DNA of 64,000 nt from Beaufortia kweichowensis (Eukaryota; Chordata; Actinopteri; Cypriniformes; Gastromyzontidae), in assembly GCA_019155185.1 (NCBI GenBank), contig CM032817.1, forward strand, positions 5,020,034 to 5,084,033, in the 5' to 3' direction. The notes beneath the pieces were generated by a model. It had not been told where the DNA came from. It was given only the letters and a program-made list of their open reading frames with translations, and ran no database searches. Shown here one piece after another: positions 15,081 to 27,840 of the stretch; the first letter of the stretch is position 1, and every line of letters starts with the position of its first letter. Position numbers and translations under genes: made by a program.

Positions 15081-15560
15081 TGTCCCTTTAACAATAAAAC
15101 ATTAAATAGCTGACTGCTTCTTAAGCAGCACGGCACCATGTTGCAATTATGCCACTGGAAGTCACTGAAGCACTTAAAACGCTGCCTGTTTTTAGATGCT
15201 ATCGAATGACAGATTTATTCTTTATTAATGATAATGATACCCTGGCCAATCTATTTTCAGCCAGTCTTGGTTATTTCCAGACATATTTAGCGCTGGCAAA
15301 TCCGTGTGTTTTATTTCCACAGAATAGTTGAGGCTTAAAATCCGAGCTGAAACCACAGACCGCTGTGGCACTACGTAATGCCTGATTAAAGAGGAAAAAG
15401 TGGAGGCAGAGTGCGCAGAAGGCAATCCTTTCATTTGGTGCTGAAGATGAAGCGAGTAACTCGTCAGCATTACTGACCCCAAATGAGCTTAGCACACAAG
15501 TGGGCTGGTCTTTAGGTTTTCGGGGCAGAAAAATGTCAAAAATCAAGAGATCCACTCACT
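15081..15560. promoter_or_regulatory. High-complexity non-coding island
   Basis: Balanced, non-repetitive DNA with several short overlapping frames on both strands, none with a known domain. Overlapping open frames on both strands are expected when stop codons are scarce in balanced DNA. Candidate regulatory element. Confidence 0.25.
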
Positions 15561-16130
15561 TCTGTAACACTGTCAGGTCATTTCTTTAGAGCTTTTCAGT
15601 CTATAGCCTCAGCACTGCGAGCATGTGACTGTCCACATGTGACATCATAAACAAAACTTTAGTTATGATAGCCAAACAACTTATGGCCGTACTAAAGTAG
15701 GTAGCTGATAAAATCTGATGCTTAAAACTTAATTGGGCACATAAAACAGAATGTCCATAATCTTTCCTCGCTGCTCATTCACTGGGTGTGTCACAATAAA
15801 CTCTTTCTTGAGCTGTCCTACCGTAAAGGTTTATACCCAGAACGCACTGTGACTTGTATATTTAGCTGCTTATTATTCACTGCTTGGAAACATCGTCATG
15901 GCTTTTTGTATCTCATTCTGTTGACAACATGAGCAAACTGAGGCACAGCCACTGTTAACAGCTTAGATTAGATAAGGCCTATAAAAAAACTATATTTGCT
16001 TCTCACAAATGATCATTGCCTCCTCATTACTGTAAGTTTCAGTTCTGCTGTAATGCAATCAGCAGAAAATAAAACTAAACATGTTTTGAGCATACGCCGA
16101 CAAATAGCAAATATAGTACAAGTATAATAC
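15561..16130. other. Unremarkable intergenic sequence
   Basis: Mixed composition with no recognisable gene, repeat or site. Confidence 0.4.
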
Positions 16131-16570
16131 TCGTGTTAGCGTATTATGGGATTTAGGCTCTGTGCATGTGGGAAAAGCAAGAAGAATTTTTGTGAAAAAT
16201 ACATCTTTAGAGTCATGTAATGTTATTAAATGGAGCGATAGGGCTGTGTCCCGGCACGGCCCACATTCAGGGCGTTGCGCCCCACCTTTGCTTTTTGGCT
16301 TTGTTAATCGAACAACTTGCTCTACTGGACTTTCCAGCTCTTCTAGGTGCTAAAATGAGGCTTACGTTTCCCTATTATATGCCTTTATCTGGCATTAGAG
16401 ACCGTCTGCAGGGTCAAATAAAGAAGGTGCTGTGGTATTTCCCACACCCTTTATTATCCTCTTAATTCCTTATTCCTTTGATCAAATTAAAACGTTAGAG
16501 GCGAGGCTTACGCTCTCGTGGGTGTCCATTGTCTTAATCGTTCAATAATTGCCGAGATGCAAAGGTTAAC
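16131..16570. promoter_or_regulatory. High-complexity non-coding island
   Basis: GC rises near 16240-16300. An 81-codon frame and a 63-codon frame overlap on the + strand without a recognisable domain or splice sites. The part after 16480 is dense in distinct words (for example TTGTCTTAATCGTTCAATAA). Candidate regulatory DNA. Confidence 0.25.
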
Positions 16571-17090
16571 TGATTAAGTACTTTCAGATTTTGCACAGAT
16601 CAGATCTTTCTAATGCTATAATAATGTACATTACCCTCACCTAAGCCTGTAAGATCCTTTAATTATTTTTTTTAGGGACAGTTCACACAGAAAGAGTCAA
16701 GCATGGAGATAGTAATGGCAAAATTTACAATCTACAATTTTAAAAGTTAAAATATCTGATGTATTAACAGTCTTGCCATCTCGTTTTTGGACGGTTTGTT
16801 TGTTTGATTGATTTGGGCATAAACCTCACTGCATTTGATTTACTCCTAAAAACGAAAAACAAACAATTTGGCAATGAAGCAGGGCAAAACAAATAATAAT
16901 ACATTCTTCAAAAGCAATTTGTACTTCTGAAGGAAATGTAGCTTTTATAAAGTTGTTTACATACTTCTAATGGAAAAATAAAAATACAGACTCCAAAAGC
17001 CCTTTATGTTATCCATTTGTCTCTCTGGAATAGATGCAAAATCGTTCTTATTTTAAACATATGTTTGTGTTGAAATTCAAGATTGGTTGA
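16571..17090. other. AT-rich intergenic sequence
   Basis: No coding or structural feature is seen. Confidence 0.4.
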
Positions 17091-17880
17091 CACTAGAATT
17101 GCATTCTAAAGCAATTACGGTGGCATAAATCAAATTTTATGCCAGAGCGAGTTAATGATCTACAGCCAGGCAAAAATCAAATAAACAAGAGCGTGCCTCG
17201 GACGCAGTTAGGCCATAAATTCATGATTACCTTTCTATAGATAGCTGACAGTAAGCATTTATTATAAGTTGGATCAATGCCTGTATGCCAACAAAGTCCC
17301 ACAGAGAATAATCTAGGTCAGAGATGAGCGTGACTTTGCCCGGCGCTGGTAAGTTCAATGTCTGGGCAGTAACAAACAGCAGGGAGTGGAAAAATGCTGT
17401 GGTTTTGTGTTTAGTCACCTGCTGCTAATGGCCGAAGTGGCACATGTCATAGCGTGTGAGCTGACTGGTGTATTTGCTCGTTCCACGGGGCTTATGACAC
17501 CGTTTACACTCGCCCATTCGTCACGCAAGCCGTATAGACAACACGTCTGTAAATCGCACACACCCTTGCGCTGACGATATATACACACACCTAAACACAA
17601 ACACAACTGTGGGAGTATCTGTGCACATTCTTCACAATGGCCCTCCCTGAAAAACAACCAAGACCACAAAGTGGACAGCGAGGCTTCTCCGCTTCCCAAA
17701 CAATTACAGGGAGAGAAATGAACTTGTCTTCCTGTAAATATACTGTGGTAGTGTTAATCCCTGGAGCGTCTGGGATGTCAGAGTCTGTGTTTGGTAGATG
17801 ATGTCATCCATGTGCTCAGTCCCAATCAAAACGGCAAGGTAAACAGCAAAGACGTGCAAAACGGGTTGGGAAGCCGGCTA
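17091..17880. promoter_or_regulatory. High-complexity non-coding island
   Basis: About 800 bp of non-repetitive sequence of raised complexity, strongest at about 17100-17400. A 94-codon frame on the minus strand and a 62-codon frame on the + strand overlap each other, which argues against both. Candidate regulatory DNA. Confidence 0.25.
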
Positions 17881-20609
17881 CTCGTGACTAACCTCATCTG
17901 TGTTAAAGGAGAAAACAGGAAGTGAGGCCTGTAAGATCATTCATGCAGAAATACTGGATTCTTTAACTGGTGATGCTGTTAAAGGGATAAAAAATGACAT
18001 TTCTGACACATCCTATATATCTTTCTTTCTTCCTTTAATATTTATAACAAATCGACTGATCCAGTTCACAAGTTTTCAAGTTCATACAGATCACTTTTAT
18101 GATACGTCTATAATTATATATGCACCCGTTCACCTTCATTCACGGCTTCTGTGTGCCAGTAATTTAACATTAGTCATGTGATTATCACTTTTTGTGGCGA
18201 AGCCTTTCTTATATGTAGTGAATTTTACATGCAAAAAGGCCTTTACTTTAGATGCAACCTTGACTTGAATTTTTGCAACTCCTGTTGTTTTGCTATTTTT
18301 ATATAAAATAATAAAACGTTAGCAGTATATTTTAATTTGGTGCATTTTTTGGGTGGTAAAATTCCTACATTTTCACTGGCCGCGCCACATCCATGTCAAG
18401 TGTGAATGGGCATGAAAAAGAAACAGGCGTATCACACATATTCCACAAAATCTCCCTTTTTTGGTTCCAAAATATAAATAAAGAAAGTCGTGTGGTTTTG
18501 GAATGATGCAGATGATGTGAGGATGAGTAAATGATGATAGAATTGAAAGATCTTAAGGTTCATCTGTAATTGTGGCTTTTATACTCATTCACAGAGTTTA
18601 CAACTAAAGCAAGTTTACTGTAAGGTTGTAAAAGATATTCCGAAAGAGCAAATTACCCATATTTTCAAATGCATGCACAATATATGTTTGCATAACCTTA
18701 GAACCATTAGAGGTTTCCTTTAGAAAAGTAGTCATTTTAACTTTTCCATCAAGCTTCACGACTGTTTTGTAATACAATCTGTGAAAATAAAGAGAGCAAA
18801 AATGCAGAAAAGAGCCATTGCGCTCTATTTTGTTCCTTTTCATGCACTGCTCAGTGGAGTTAATTGTTGTTGGAGTATGAGGCCGCGTCATCCTGTACAG
18901 GCGGTGGTTAAGTTTTGTGGTCAGGTCAGAGACAGAAGGCTCCAGTTTGCAGTCCTGCAAAGACGCAGCTACTGCTTCCAGAATGTCTTCGTTTATTTAA
19001 AGATGGACAAACCTCTGAAAGGCCTCGCTATGGTTTCGTAGCAACCGTACTCTCGGTTCTTAGATGTCAAAGCAATGCACTTTCATCTGGGGTTGTCCAA
19101 GAGTCATCTTTTGTCATTTCGAGATCTTTTAAGCCTTCTTAAATGCTGCAACTTCCAAAGGGAAAATCAGCTGATCTCGTGGCTATACGACAAGTTCTTT
19201 CCATGCTGAAATATACCAGACATTTTTTTTTTACAAAAAGCTCTTAAATAGAGAGTGAAAGTCCAGTGATGCAAAGAAAAGCAGCAACGCCCACACGTAC
19301 ACTTCACACAGGAAGTTCAAAGAGAAACCCGACAGGAAATGAAAAAGATGATGAACTCATTACCTGTCGACTAGAGACTGCGAACTGCAGGTCTATAGAC
19401 AATGAACATGCCCACCCAAATGCATTTACACACACGCTTGAGTGTTTTGTACTTGAATTAATTCCCAGGTCAGTTGGAAGTCAAAAAACCTTGAAAAGCC
19501 AAAAGTAGTGGTGGATGAGAAAAGCTGTAGTGTGCATGTGTGTGTGTGTGTGTTTCTTTGACATTTTAATTTCTTCTGCAGTATGAGTCTAAGCATGTCT
19601 TCCTGGATGACAGATGTCTGAGTTTTCCCACTTAGCAAGAGGGCGTCTATACTAAGCGACGGAAAGTAACGCCTATACCACATGCAGGACATGCAACTTC
19701 TGCTCGGCCATTAATTTAGATTAGTAATGGATGATTAATACGCTTACAGCCAGACTACAATACTGCATTTAAAAAACCTTTGCTAACCTTTTTTAACTTC
19801 CAGTGTATGTAAGACAAAAGATGTGTGAATTCAGTAAGGAAAAAACATTTTGGTATTATTATTATGACTGTTTGTGCTTTGTTTTTGGTGCTCAAGTGGA
19901 CAATAAAACTAAAAATGAATGCTTTCCACATTATAGGACCATCAAAAAGAGGGTTATAGTTTTCTTTGATGTTTTCAATTAAGGAAAATAAAAATGTTCA
20001 AATGCTGGCTTTGGGAGTGCACCCAAGATTTAAGGACTAAGCACGCACCATCTGTTCTTACCGATCGGGTCATGGATTGGTTATTTTTCCCCAAATTACT
20101 CACAAGCAGGCCAAGACGACATCTGCATTTATTGCACCAAAATCTGCAGAATTACTATAAACGTGCTAAAATGAGTTAAATGGAGTTAAAAGCATGCTAC
20201 ATCTTATTACTAGCAGAATTTTTTTTTTTTTAATGAATTAACATTTAGGGACAATTAGTTGTGTGCATACAAATGGACCTGATTTAACTTTTCTTTTATT
20301 AGTTTGCAATTAGGTGCACATCCTAAACCTCAAGCAATGACAGGCTTTTCTCTTGACTATTTGTGTCTACTAATGTTAATGTTCGAATGCATTTTGTTTT
20401 GGCCAAAAATAAAGAAAGAAGAAAAGTCAAAATGCACGTCATGTGTAATGTGTGAAAAGCAATGACTCACTGACCACTATGTTTATCACTATGTCTGTAT
20501 GCCATTGCCTACATAAACTCAGAGTTCCCCTTTCCCAAAGTGTTACTTAGCAACAATGACTAATAAAAGATATAAGGCAAAGTGCAGAACATTTTTGCTG
20601 ACTAAAAGT
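17881..20609. other. Intergenic stretch with one long chance-size ORF and small repeats
   Basis: A minus-strand frame stays open from about 19003 down to 18604. It has no known domain, and one ORF of this size is expected by chance in a window of this length and composition. A MITE-interior fragment lies at about 18489-18546 (GGATGAGTAAATGATGATAG). A short (TG)n lies at 19537-19553. No gene is supported. Confidence 0.35.
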
Positions 20610-20617
20610 TTGTGAAC

Positions 20618-21066
20618 TAGTGATGCGCGGGTCGGCTTTTTTTCCAACCCGCGGGTCCCGCGTTTATGAAATTATATGGCCCGCCCCAACCCGCCCCGCA
20701 TATAAAGTGAAAATTTCGTCAGCCCGCCTCTAACCGAACCAGCGGGGGTCCACGGGTATATGAACGACCAGCGCAAGATCACTATTGGGGACATAAGTTA
20801 CGCTACTCTGCTTCAGATTGTAACCTTATCAAAGAATCTAATAAAAATCCTAATAAAATATGAAAATAGATATTCCCAAATATTTATTATAGGCTACAGA
20901 AAATTGCACGCAACATACATGGATTTTTTAAAATAGTTTTTAATGACCAGCTTCAACCCGCCCCAACCTCGCCGCATATAAAGTGACAATTTCGTCAGTC
21001 CGCCCCTTAACCCGACCCGCGGGTTACTCTTGGGTCCGCTGGTTATGAGGACCACCAGCATCACTA
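20618..21066. mobile_element. hAT-type non-autonomous DNA transposon (MITE)
   Basis: The element starts TAGTGATGCGCGG and ends in the inverted form CAGCATCACTA. It is flanked on both sides by a perfect 8-bp direct repeat, TTGTGAAC (20610-20617 and 21067-21074). An 8-bp duplication with YAGNGATG-type termini is diagnostic of the hAT superfamily. At 449 bp it encodes no transposase. Internally about 105 bp at 20682-20785 is repeated at about 20958-21066, sharing GCATATAAAGTG and TTTCGTCAG. Unusually for this region, it is rich in CCCGCC words. Confidence 0.92.
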
Positions 21067-21074
21067 TTGTGAAC

Positions 21075-21480
21075 CACAACAACTCACAACTTACGTTAAT
21101 GACAGCAATGAAATTTTCTCTCTCACATGCAAAACCTTCTTCGGATGCTTTACAACAATAAACAAAAAATGTTAAATATTATATTATTAATAAATGTAAA
21201 ATATGCATTTTGTCTTCTGTAATACTGCATATTTCCTAGTGTAACCGGAAATTTAATTAGAAAAAATTACCAATATAATATTTGAAAAAAATAGTCCACG
21301 GGGTCAAAGAGGCAACAGAAAAGTTCAATTTAGACTACCAAGAGAAAATGTAAATTAAACAAAGTTTGCTTCATGCTTGCTTTAGATCAGTCTCAACTAA
21401 TCTCTATTTTCACGCTCCTTGTCGCCTTGGGGAATGTGACAACACATTTGAAAAATGCATATAAACGTTGATCAAACTGA
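21075..21480. other. AT-rich intergenic sequence
   Basis: Nothing recognisable beyond AT-rich spacer. Confidence 0.4.
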
Positions 21481-22000
21481 ACTGTTTTCACCCAGCCTTG
21501 CTTTCACACTCATAACCTTTTCATTCAGGTTTGAACTGGAATAAAACCCGCTGAAGCATGAAGCTTTTAGTCTGCCAAAAATCCCTCCATGCATTTGCCC
21601 TGGAGCAGTTGATTTAGACTGTGAAAAAACACACGGGCCTAAATCAACGGCCTTTATTTATGATTGCCCATAAAGACGCATTGTTAGGGATGCAGGGTAC
21701 AGACATGGCGGCTGCGAGCGGGACCCGCTATGTGGCCGCTTTGGTGCCGAGTTTGTCCTCTGATTAGGTCATGGATCCCGCAGGGGTTAATGTGTAACCC
21801 TCGTGGCTCGCTGCGCTTGCCAAGTCCAGCAAACCCAAGCTTGGAGTGGGAGGGAGATGGAACTGGCTCCTAATCAAATATGCTATCAAATCGTGCAATT
21901 TCTCGACCTTGTTAACTCGCACGTTCGGCCAGAAACGGACCTGCACAGAGGGGGTGTGCTGATGAGGTCACATAAAACCGTGCAGTGCGCTCTTTAGCGT
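21481..22000. promoter_or_regulatory. Strong-looking high-complexity non-coding island
   Basis: About 500 bp with the highest sequence complexity in this part of the window. CpGs are retained (about 21700-21960) and there are homeodomain-type words such as CTAATCAAATATG near 21872. Frames on the two strands overlap without domains. Among the islands listed, this is one of the best candidates for a conserved enhancer. Confidence 0.3.
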
Positions 22001-22520
22001 ACACATGTGCATGCTCATAAATTAACACTATGTCTGTATTTGTCTGTCACACACACAGATGTTGTGAAAGATCACTTTATGTGTGCATTCCTCTCCAAAA
22101 CACACACACACACACACAACTGCGCTTACATTGTTAACTTTTTCCCAGTTCTATTGCTCAACTGGCTGCTGAGGGTTTTTCTGAATGTAATTCATCTGAA
22201 CCTCAGTGGTGTGTGCGAGATTCTTGCTGTTGTAAGTTGTGAGCCTGTAGATGAGACTTGTGATGGCTGGAGATTCATTTGCTTATTTTTTGGGCAGGCT
22301 GAGTAATAGGTGGTGGTTTAGTATGACTGGTTTTAACACAGCAATTTTTTGTAATTCCTATTATTACTTTCACTTATGATTCTCATTATTTTAATAACCT
22401 AGTAGTACCATCATAAATAAATTCATTTCAATGAATTTGTAATGAGATTTTTATTTTTACACTATACAAAACTGTAAACACCAAGATAACAGTTCTATCC
22501 CTCGGTTTTTGTGTCTGAAT
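22001..22520. repeat. Intergenic sequence with a (CA)n microsatellite
   Basis: A (CA)9 run occupies about 22101-22118. A 99-codon + frame spans it but has no domain and incorporates the repeat. The rest is ordinary intergenic DNA. Confidence 0.6.
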
Positions 22521-22524
22521 TATC

Positions 22525-22800
22525 TTATTTAACCTGGTAATTGTCAGTGCACAGATTGAGCGTAGATATAAAAAATGTATAATTTAAGAAAGATCTTTTT
22601 TGAATTTCAGGTATTTTTAAAAATAACATTAACAGTAGCATTTTTTTTGTTTTAGGTTTATTGTTTCTTGTCAAATCTTATTTTTGAGTCTTAGATCTTT
22701 CCATCAACATATAGTTTGTCATGATTGGATTAGAATTCAACTATAAAATATTAATATTTTCCACCTGTGGAACTATTAAAAGATAAAAGATAACAGGTTA
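22525..22800 (+). repeat. Copy of the dispersed repeat
   Basis: Begins near TTTAACCTGGTAATTGTCAG and contains GTCTTAGATCTTTCCATCAA and ATATAGTTTGTCATGATTGG. It ends in sequence including CCACCTGTGGAAC and GATAACAGGTTAAAG. The order of words matches 10515-10790, and the terminal words match the ends of the 31732-31977 copy. Confidence 0.8.
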
Positions 22801-25800
22801 AAGTAACCATAACACTTCTAATTTCGACAAGCAAAAAAAAATCCATATCTACCCGAATGTTTAACAGGCAGAATTTAACGTCTTTTCAATTGAGACTGGC
22901 AGAACAAAACTAGATTCCAATGAGTAAGACTAGACAGAAGGCTTTTGCAGACATATGATTTCATGTGAGGGCAATACTAAAGCCACAAGACTACCTCAGG
23001 GCCCGTCTCACAGCCACCCAACCTTATACAGAGAGACAGAGAGATGAAGAGAGCACACGTGTGTATATTCTCTCTCTCTTAATCTCTTCTTTTACATCTC
23101 ATGTTCTCCTTTAGTCCAGACAGGGTTATGAGGTCACAGAAGGTGTTGACTAGACTTCATTGCTATATTGAAACAGGAAGGATGTAATCAACTTGCAGGC
23201 ATGTAAGATGACATACCAGTCAGATTAAGGGATAGTTTGTTGTTGCTTTAGACTACGATACGCTTCCTGAATGACCTACTGCTTCATCTCTGTGCCCTGA
23301 GACAGATTTTAGCCCTTCAAGCTCTATCATTTCTTTGCTGGACAATACCTCTCAGATTAGTTATACAATTTTAAACATGTAAACATGTCATAATAGTAAA
23401 TACACATGCTGATAAAACGTAAAGCCTGAATGCCTTGTATGTCTCTTTGAATGAAAGCATCTGCAAAATGTATTAAAGTAAACTATGCAGACAGAACAAA
23501 CGACCCCCGTGTCTCCATAAGTGTGGCTTTGAACTATTTTCATCTAAAATATGCTTTTTATCACACAGATTGAGTCTCACTTTCATTCCTCAAAGTCTCC
23601 ACAAGCCTACGATCCGCATCAGATATGTTACGTATTTGTCCCTGTGTGGCTATCTTTGACTTCAAAAGAATTTATAAGACTAAACTATGAGTTAAAAATG
23701 TCGTCCTGAGGTCACAGGATAACTGCGCCATGATGTCACCAAAGCATTTGATAAAAATTCCATTGCACATTCTTCGGGACTTCAGAGACAAAAATGTTTG
23801 GTGTAAGAAGACAAGCACTTACGAACGAGACAAATGTGAAATGGAAACAAACGGAGACAAATGTTTATTATAACAAGACAGCAGAACATGTAGCAAAGGT
23901 TACAAGGGCAGGAAAATGAGCCGAGCAACAAAACCAAAACAAAACTAGATCAGGCCTGACCAGGAGTGTCAAAACTCTCTGAAGACGCAGTATATTGTAT
24001 CTAAAGGCTGGGTGAAATGACCACGAGCCATGATGTGTAAAGATGTTGACTGACATTGATTGCGTTAAATATTTAGAGGCAAAAGTAGTTTTGGTATAAA
24101 AAGTGAGTTTGTACTTGTATAAGATGAAAATGTGATGGATCTAGTTTTTGGTATTGCAAGACGTAAAAAAGACTGTATCTAAAAAACTGATCTTTAGATG
24201 GTTTAAATGATTTAATCAAACTAAATAATTGTTGGATCAGGGTTTGTGTTGGGTTGTTGCTATGAGATAGGAGTTGGACCACTTGTGTGACAAGATTAAT
24301 AATCAAACGACTATGTTCATGCCACAGAAAATCTGTTAATGGTCCAATAAGCTTCACTTGTTTGGCTGAGCCAATCAGAAGCAATGACATCACCGCAACA
24401 TAAAATAGGTTTAGTGATCAAACGGGGTTGAATGTTTTGCTGGAAATCTGATGATCTGACATGTGAAATGCTGTGGATTTTCTTAAACAAACATGAACGC
24501 AATACACTTCAGTGCAAGTAGTGACTGCGGCCATTTATGAGCCATGTGTGAGATGTTAGAGGCTAAATTTATCCTCACAAAAACACATTAATTACACAAT
24601 GTTTGCTGTAGCCTGAGCCAACCACTCGGTTACATATAAACCATCCTTTATTTAAATCAAAGAGGTCAGCTTTTCTGTTATTTACACTAGTTTTGCTTGA
24701 GAGTAACTATTATGTGGCAAGAAGAAATGTGTGGGCCTCAGTCTGTTTATTAAGACTCTGACAGTCTCGTTGAACCACATTTTTTTTGTTTTAATAACTT
24801 AGAGATCTAACATATTTATGGGGTCATTTAATAATAATTCTTTTCATTTCCAAATCTTTTCATTTGATCCCTATTAAAATGAAAGTGTTTATTGCCTTAT
24901 GCAAACATACTGTAACTTTCAGAACTCAAAAAGAAGATTGAAACCAGGAAACGTCAGAAACCCAAATACGTGAATGTGTGACCACCCTGTAGTTTACTCT
25001 GCAACAATGCCAAAAGTCTGAAAAAAGTCTGAACTGGTCCTCCCAGTCGCAGTGAGCAAGGAAGTAGGATAGATTTCATTTAGCCTAAAAACTAAACCGC
25101 TGCAAGAATGACAAAAACATGATCAGAAAGTCTATCGAATGCTGTTGCTAGATGATTATACCACTTGAACTTCTGCATACCCATCTAAACAATGCAAAGC
25201 TTGTGATACAGGCTTTGCAGAGAATGGATGTGGCAATACAAGCTTTACTTGATGTAAGAGCAAACCTGCAAGATGTGTAAGAGGTGCCACCCATTTTTGG
25301 GTGTGAAGATGTAAAGAGCGATTTTAAAAAAAGGTACAACTAGAAAACGGCCCATTTTGTTCAATGAGTAAATGATGAAAAACTAACAGCTGAAAGTAAA
25401 TAATGACTATTTTGGGAAAAACATGAAGTAAATATGACAAGATCCCATTAAAGAGTAATCATGTTGCTTTGATTTTCTTCTGTGGAACGCAGGCAATGCA
25501 ATTACAATTACTGTGAAGCAGATCGTCCACGCTATAGAACACAAAAGCACAATTAAAATATCATAAAAGCAGTCCACATAAGTCAGTCTTTTGAGTTCAT
25601 AGGAATCATCCTTTGTCTAAAGAACAAATCAAAATGTTGGTTGTTATTCGCTGATAATCTTTTCCTGTTTCTTATAATCTAGTGTGACCACTGAGTCAAA
25701 ACTCAAAAACAGATCAGTCCAATTTGTAAACAAACCATTGAAATAGTTTTATACAATACAATTGAAATAATGAAGATTCATTGTTGAATCTTTATGAACA

Positions 25801-26030
25801 TGCCACAGACAGCTCGGGCAGATGGACTAACTTTACGGTCCTTTTATGGTGCTTCTGCGCCCGTTTGATGCTTGACGGCTCCAGTCCTCATTAAATGTAA
25901 CTGCATGGGCAGAAAAAGCTGACCAGTTCATTTTTTACTCTTTTCTGTGTTCCATGGAAAATTCATGTTGTTTGGAAAGACACGAAAGTGAAGCAAACAA
26001 TGACAGAATGTTCAATTTTGAACTCCATTA
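22801..26030. other. Long intergenic stretch, no gene seen
   Basis: No coding frame or splice-like structure. A SINE-tail fragment lies near 23429-23480 (TGAAAGCATCTGCAAAATG). Possible MITE-interior fragments lie near 25365-25390 and 25920-26010. The longest frame here, 106 codons on the minus strand at 24073-24393, has no domain. Confidence 0.4.
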
Positions 26031-26420
26031 ACACCGTTTCTCAGTTCAAACCGAAGCTGTGAAGAACGTAGTAAACAGATCTCAAACGTGGCGTGGCGGT
26101 GACCTTCCGAGCTTTGGCATGTGCCCTTGTTTCAGACATCCAGAGTGTTGTAGAGCCACACGAGCGTGTGTTAGCACTTAAGAGCTCCTCTTATTTCATT
26201 CACCCTCTGCCACATTTGTTTTTTATGTTGAGGGACACGGTCAAAAGCTGCTGCCTTGATCCCTGTACACTAGAGACAGTGCTGTGCTCGTTTGAACCAG
26301 CGCAGAGACGACTTCAAAGACAGACATTAATGACTAACAGCAAAGGGAAGTATGTCCTTTTTCCATGTATTGTGATCGTTTGGTTTAGAAATGCCCAACA
26401 GTAGTGGAAGAATGAGAGAG
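26031..26420. promoter_or_regulatory. High-complexity non-coding island
   Basis: Balanced composition with a 103-codon + frame starting at 26093. That frame has no known domain, no splice context and an unconvincing composition. Candidate regulatory DNA. Confidence 0.2.
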
Positions 26421-27280
26421 AGAAAAAACGAGTACAGTACGATATAGAAGGAAAAGAAGGTAGAAAGAGCACATCTGTACAGCATTTGTGTGTCCCACAC
26501 CCACTGTTAGACACACCAACACACACCTAAAAATACAAGACAGTGAATACAAACTATGAATTACCGTTTTAGACAATAATCTCGCACATACAACAAGTTT
26601 AAGTGCAAATTAATTGTACTTAATGCCTAAAAATTATATTTAATATTATACATTTATATATCCAGCCTAAATTGCAATTATTTATTTCTTTAGACAGCAC
26701 TAATATTTTTTTATATTTAACAAATATTTTTTTTAATATTTTTTAACACTTATTTTGTAGATTAAACAATGCCAAATTAAACATTTTTCCAAATGCTAAA
26801 ACTTTAACCCCTTGGGGCCTGTTTGATATTTTCAACATTTCTCACAGATTATCTCACAAATTGTCAAACATTGGCCCTGATACTCTTGGGCATTGAGCAT
26901 TGGGCAATACATGATTTGTTTTGCATTAGAGAGCAAGTGGCACATGTAAACAAATGATGCAAGATCTTTTCTCAGAGCCATTTTTTGTTTTACTTTAAGC
27001 CAACTGGTCTGCAGGTCAGTTTCAATTGATGTACTGTTTAAAGTCAGCTACACTCAGTGTCCTAGAAAGTAAAGCGCCCACATTGTCTTAAAACACCTCA
27101 ATTTAATTTAAAACCTGACAAACAACTTTTTGCTAAATGTTTAGCTTTTAAAAGCCGTCCTAATTTTTTTAAATGAACTACACTTGGTGTTATATTTTGT
27201 TGACGTAAAAACATTCATGCATTTTAAGAGTATCCGAAGTAACCAACTAAACATCCAAAACCTTTTTAAGGCCGTTGTAT
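26421..27280. other. AT-rich intergenic sequence
   Basis: A T-rich and A-rich spacer, especially 26640-26800. Nothing recognisable. Confidence 0.4.
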
Positions 27281-27840
27281 GCGAAATACAGACAGATACC
27301 GAGAGAAAGAGAGAAATCCGAGCCGCTTGCTTTCCTCATCAGACAGGCTGTTGCTGACTCAGTGCGAGTGATTCATGCTCCACTAGGGCTCAGGGCAAAC
27401 CAGCAGTCAACCAACATCTGCCCAAAACACACGTCCATCCAAAACCATCCCTGACTCCACCACACAAAATCATACATATATGTGCATCTAATGACAATGC
27501 AAGCTTATACACAATGATCATGTGGTTTGTAGACCTAGCATTTATCTGGCTGTGGGGTAATCAGTCACTTTGGGGACTGGAGAGCAGGATACGCAGCATC
27601 TGCGGGTAAGGAACCAGTGGGCGGGTGTACGGCGCTGGAGACACGCACACTTGCAGGGAGGATAACCGCCATCTGAGGGATGTTGGACTGCATTTTGGCA
27701 CCATAAAATCACACTAGCAATCACACTGAACTGTGGGATACATTGCTCTTCTATCCTGGCTCTCGGCACATGCCCGCAGTCATATAGAGAGTTTGGTGCT
27801 TGTGATTGGAGGAAATGGGGAAGGCGGGGCTATCAGACAG
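27281..27840. promoter_or_regulatory. High-complexity non-coding island
   Basis: Raised GC around 27560-27840, with a Cys-rich 75-codon minus-strand frame at 27542-27769 that I do not recognise. There is no upstream exon or splice signal to support it as a gene. Confidence 0.2.

Noticed and set aside
18604..19003. Minus-strand open frame of about 130 codons in the desert
   Set aside because: No domain, no splice partners, and by rough estimate about one ORF this long is expected by chance in 64 kb of this composition.
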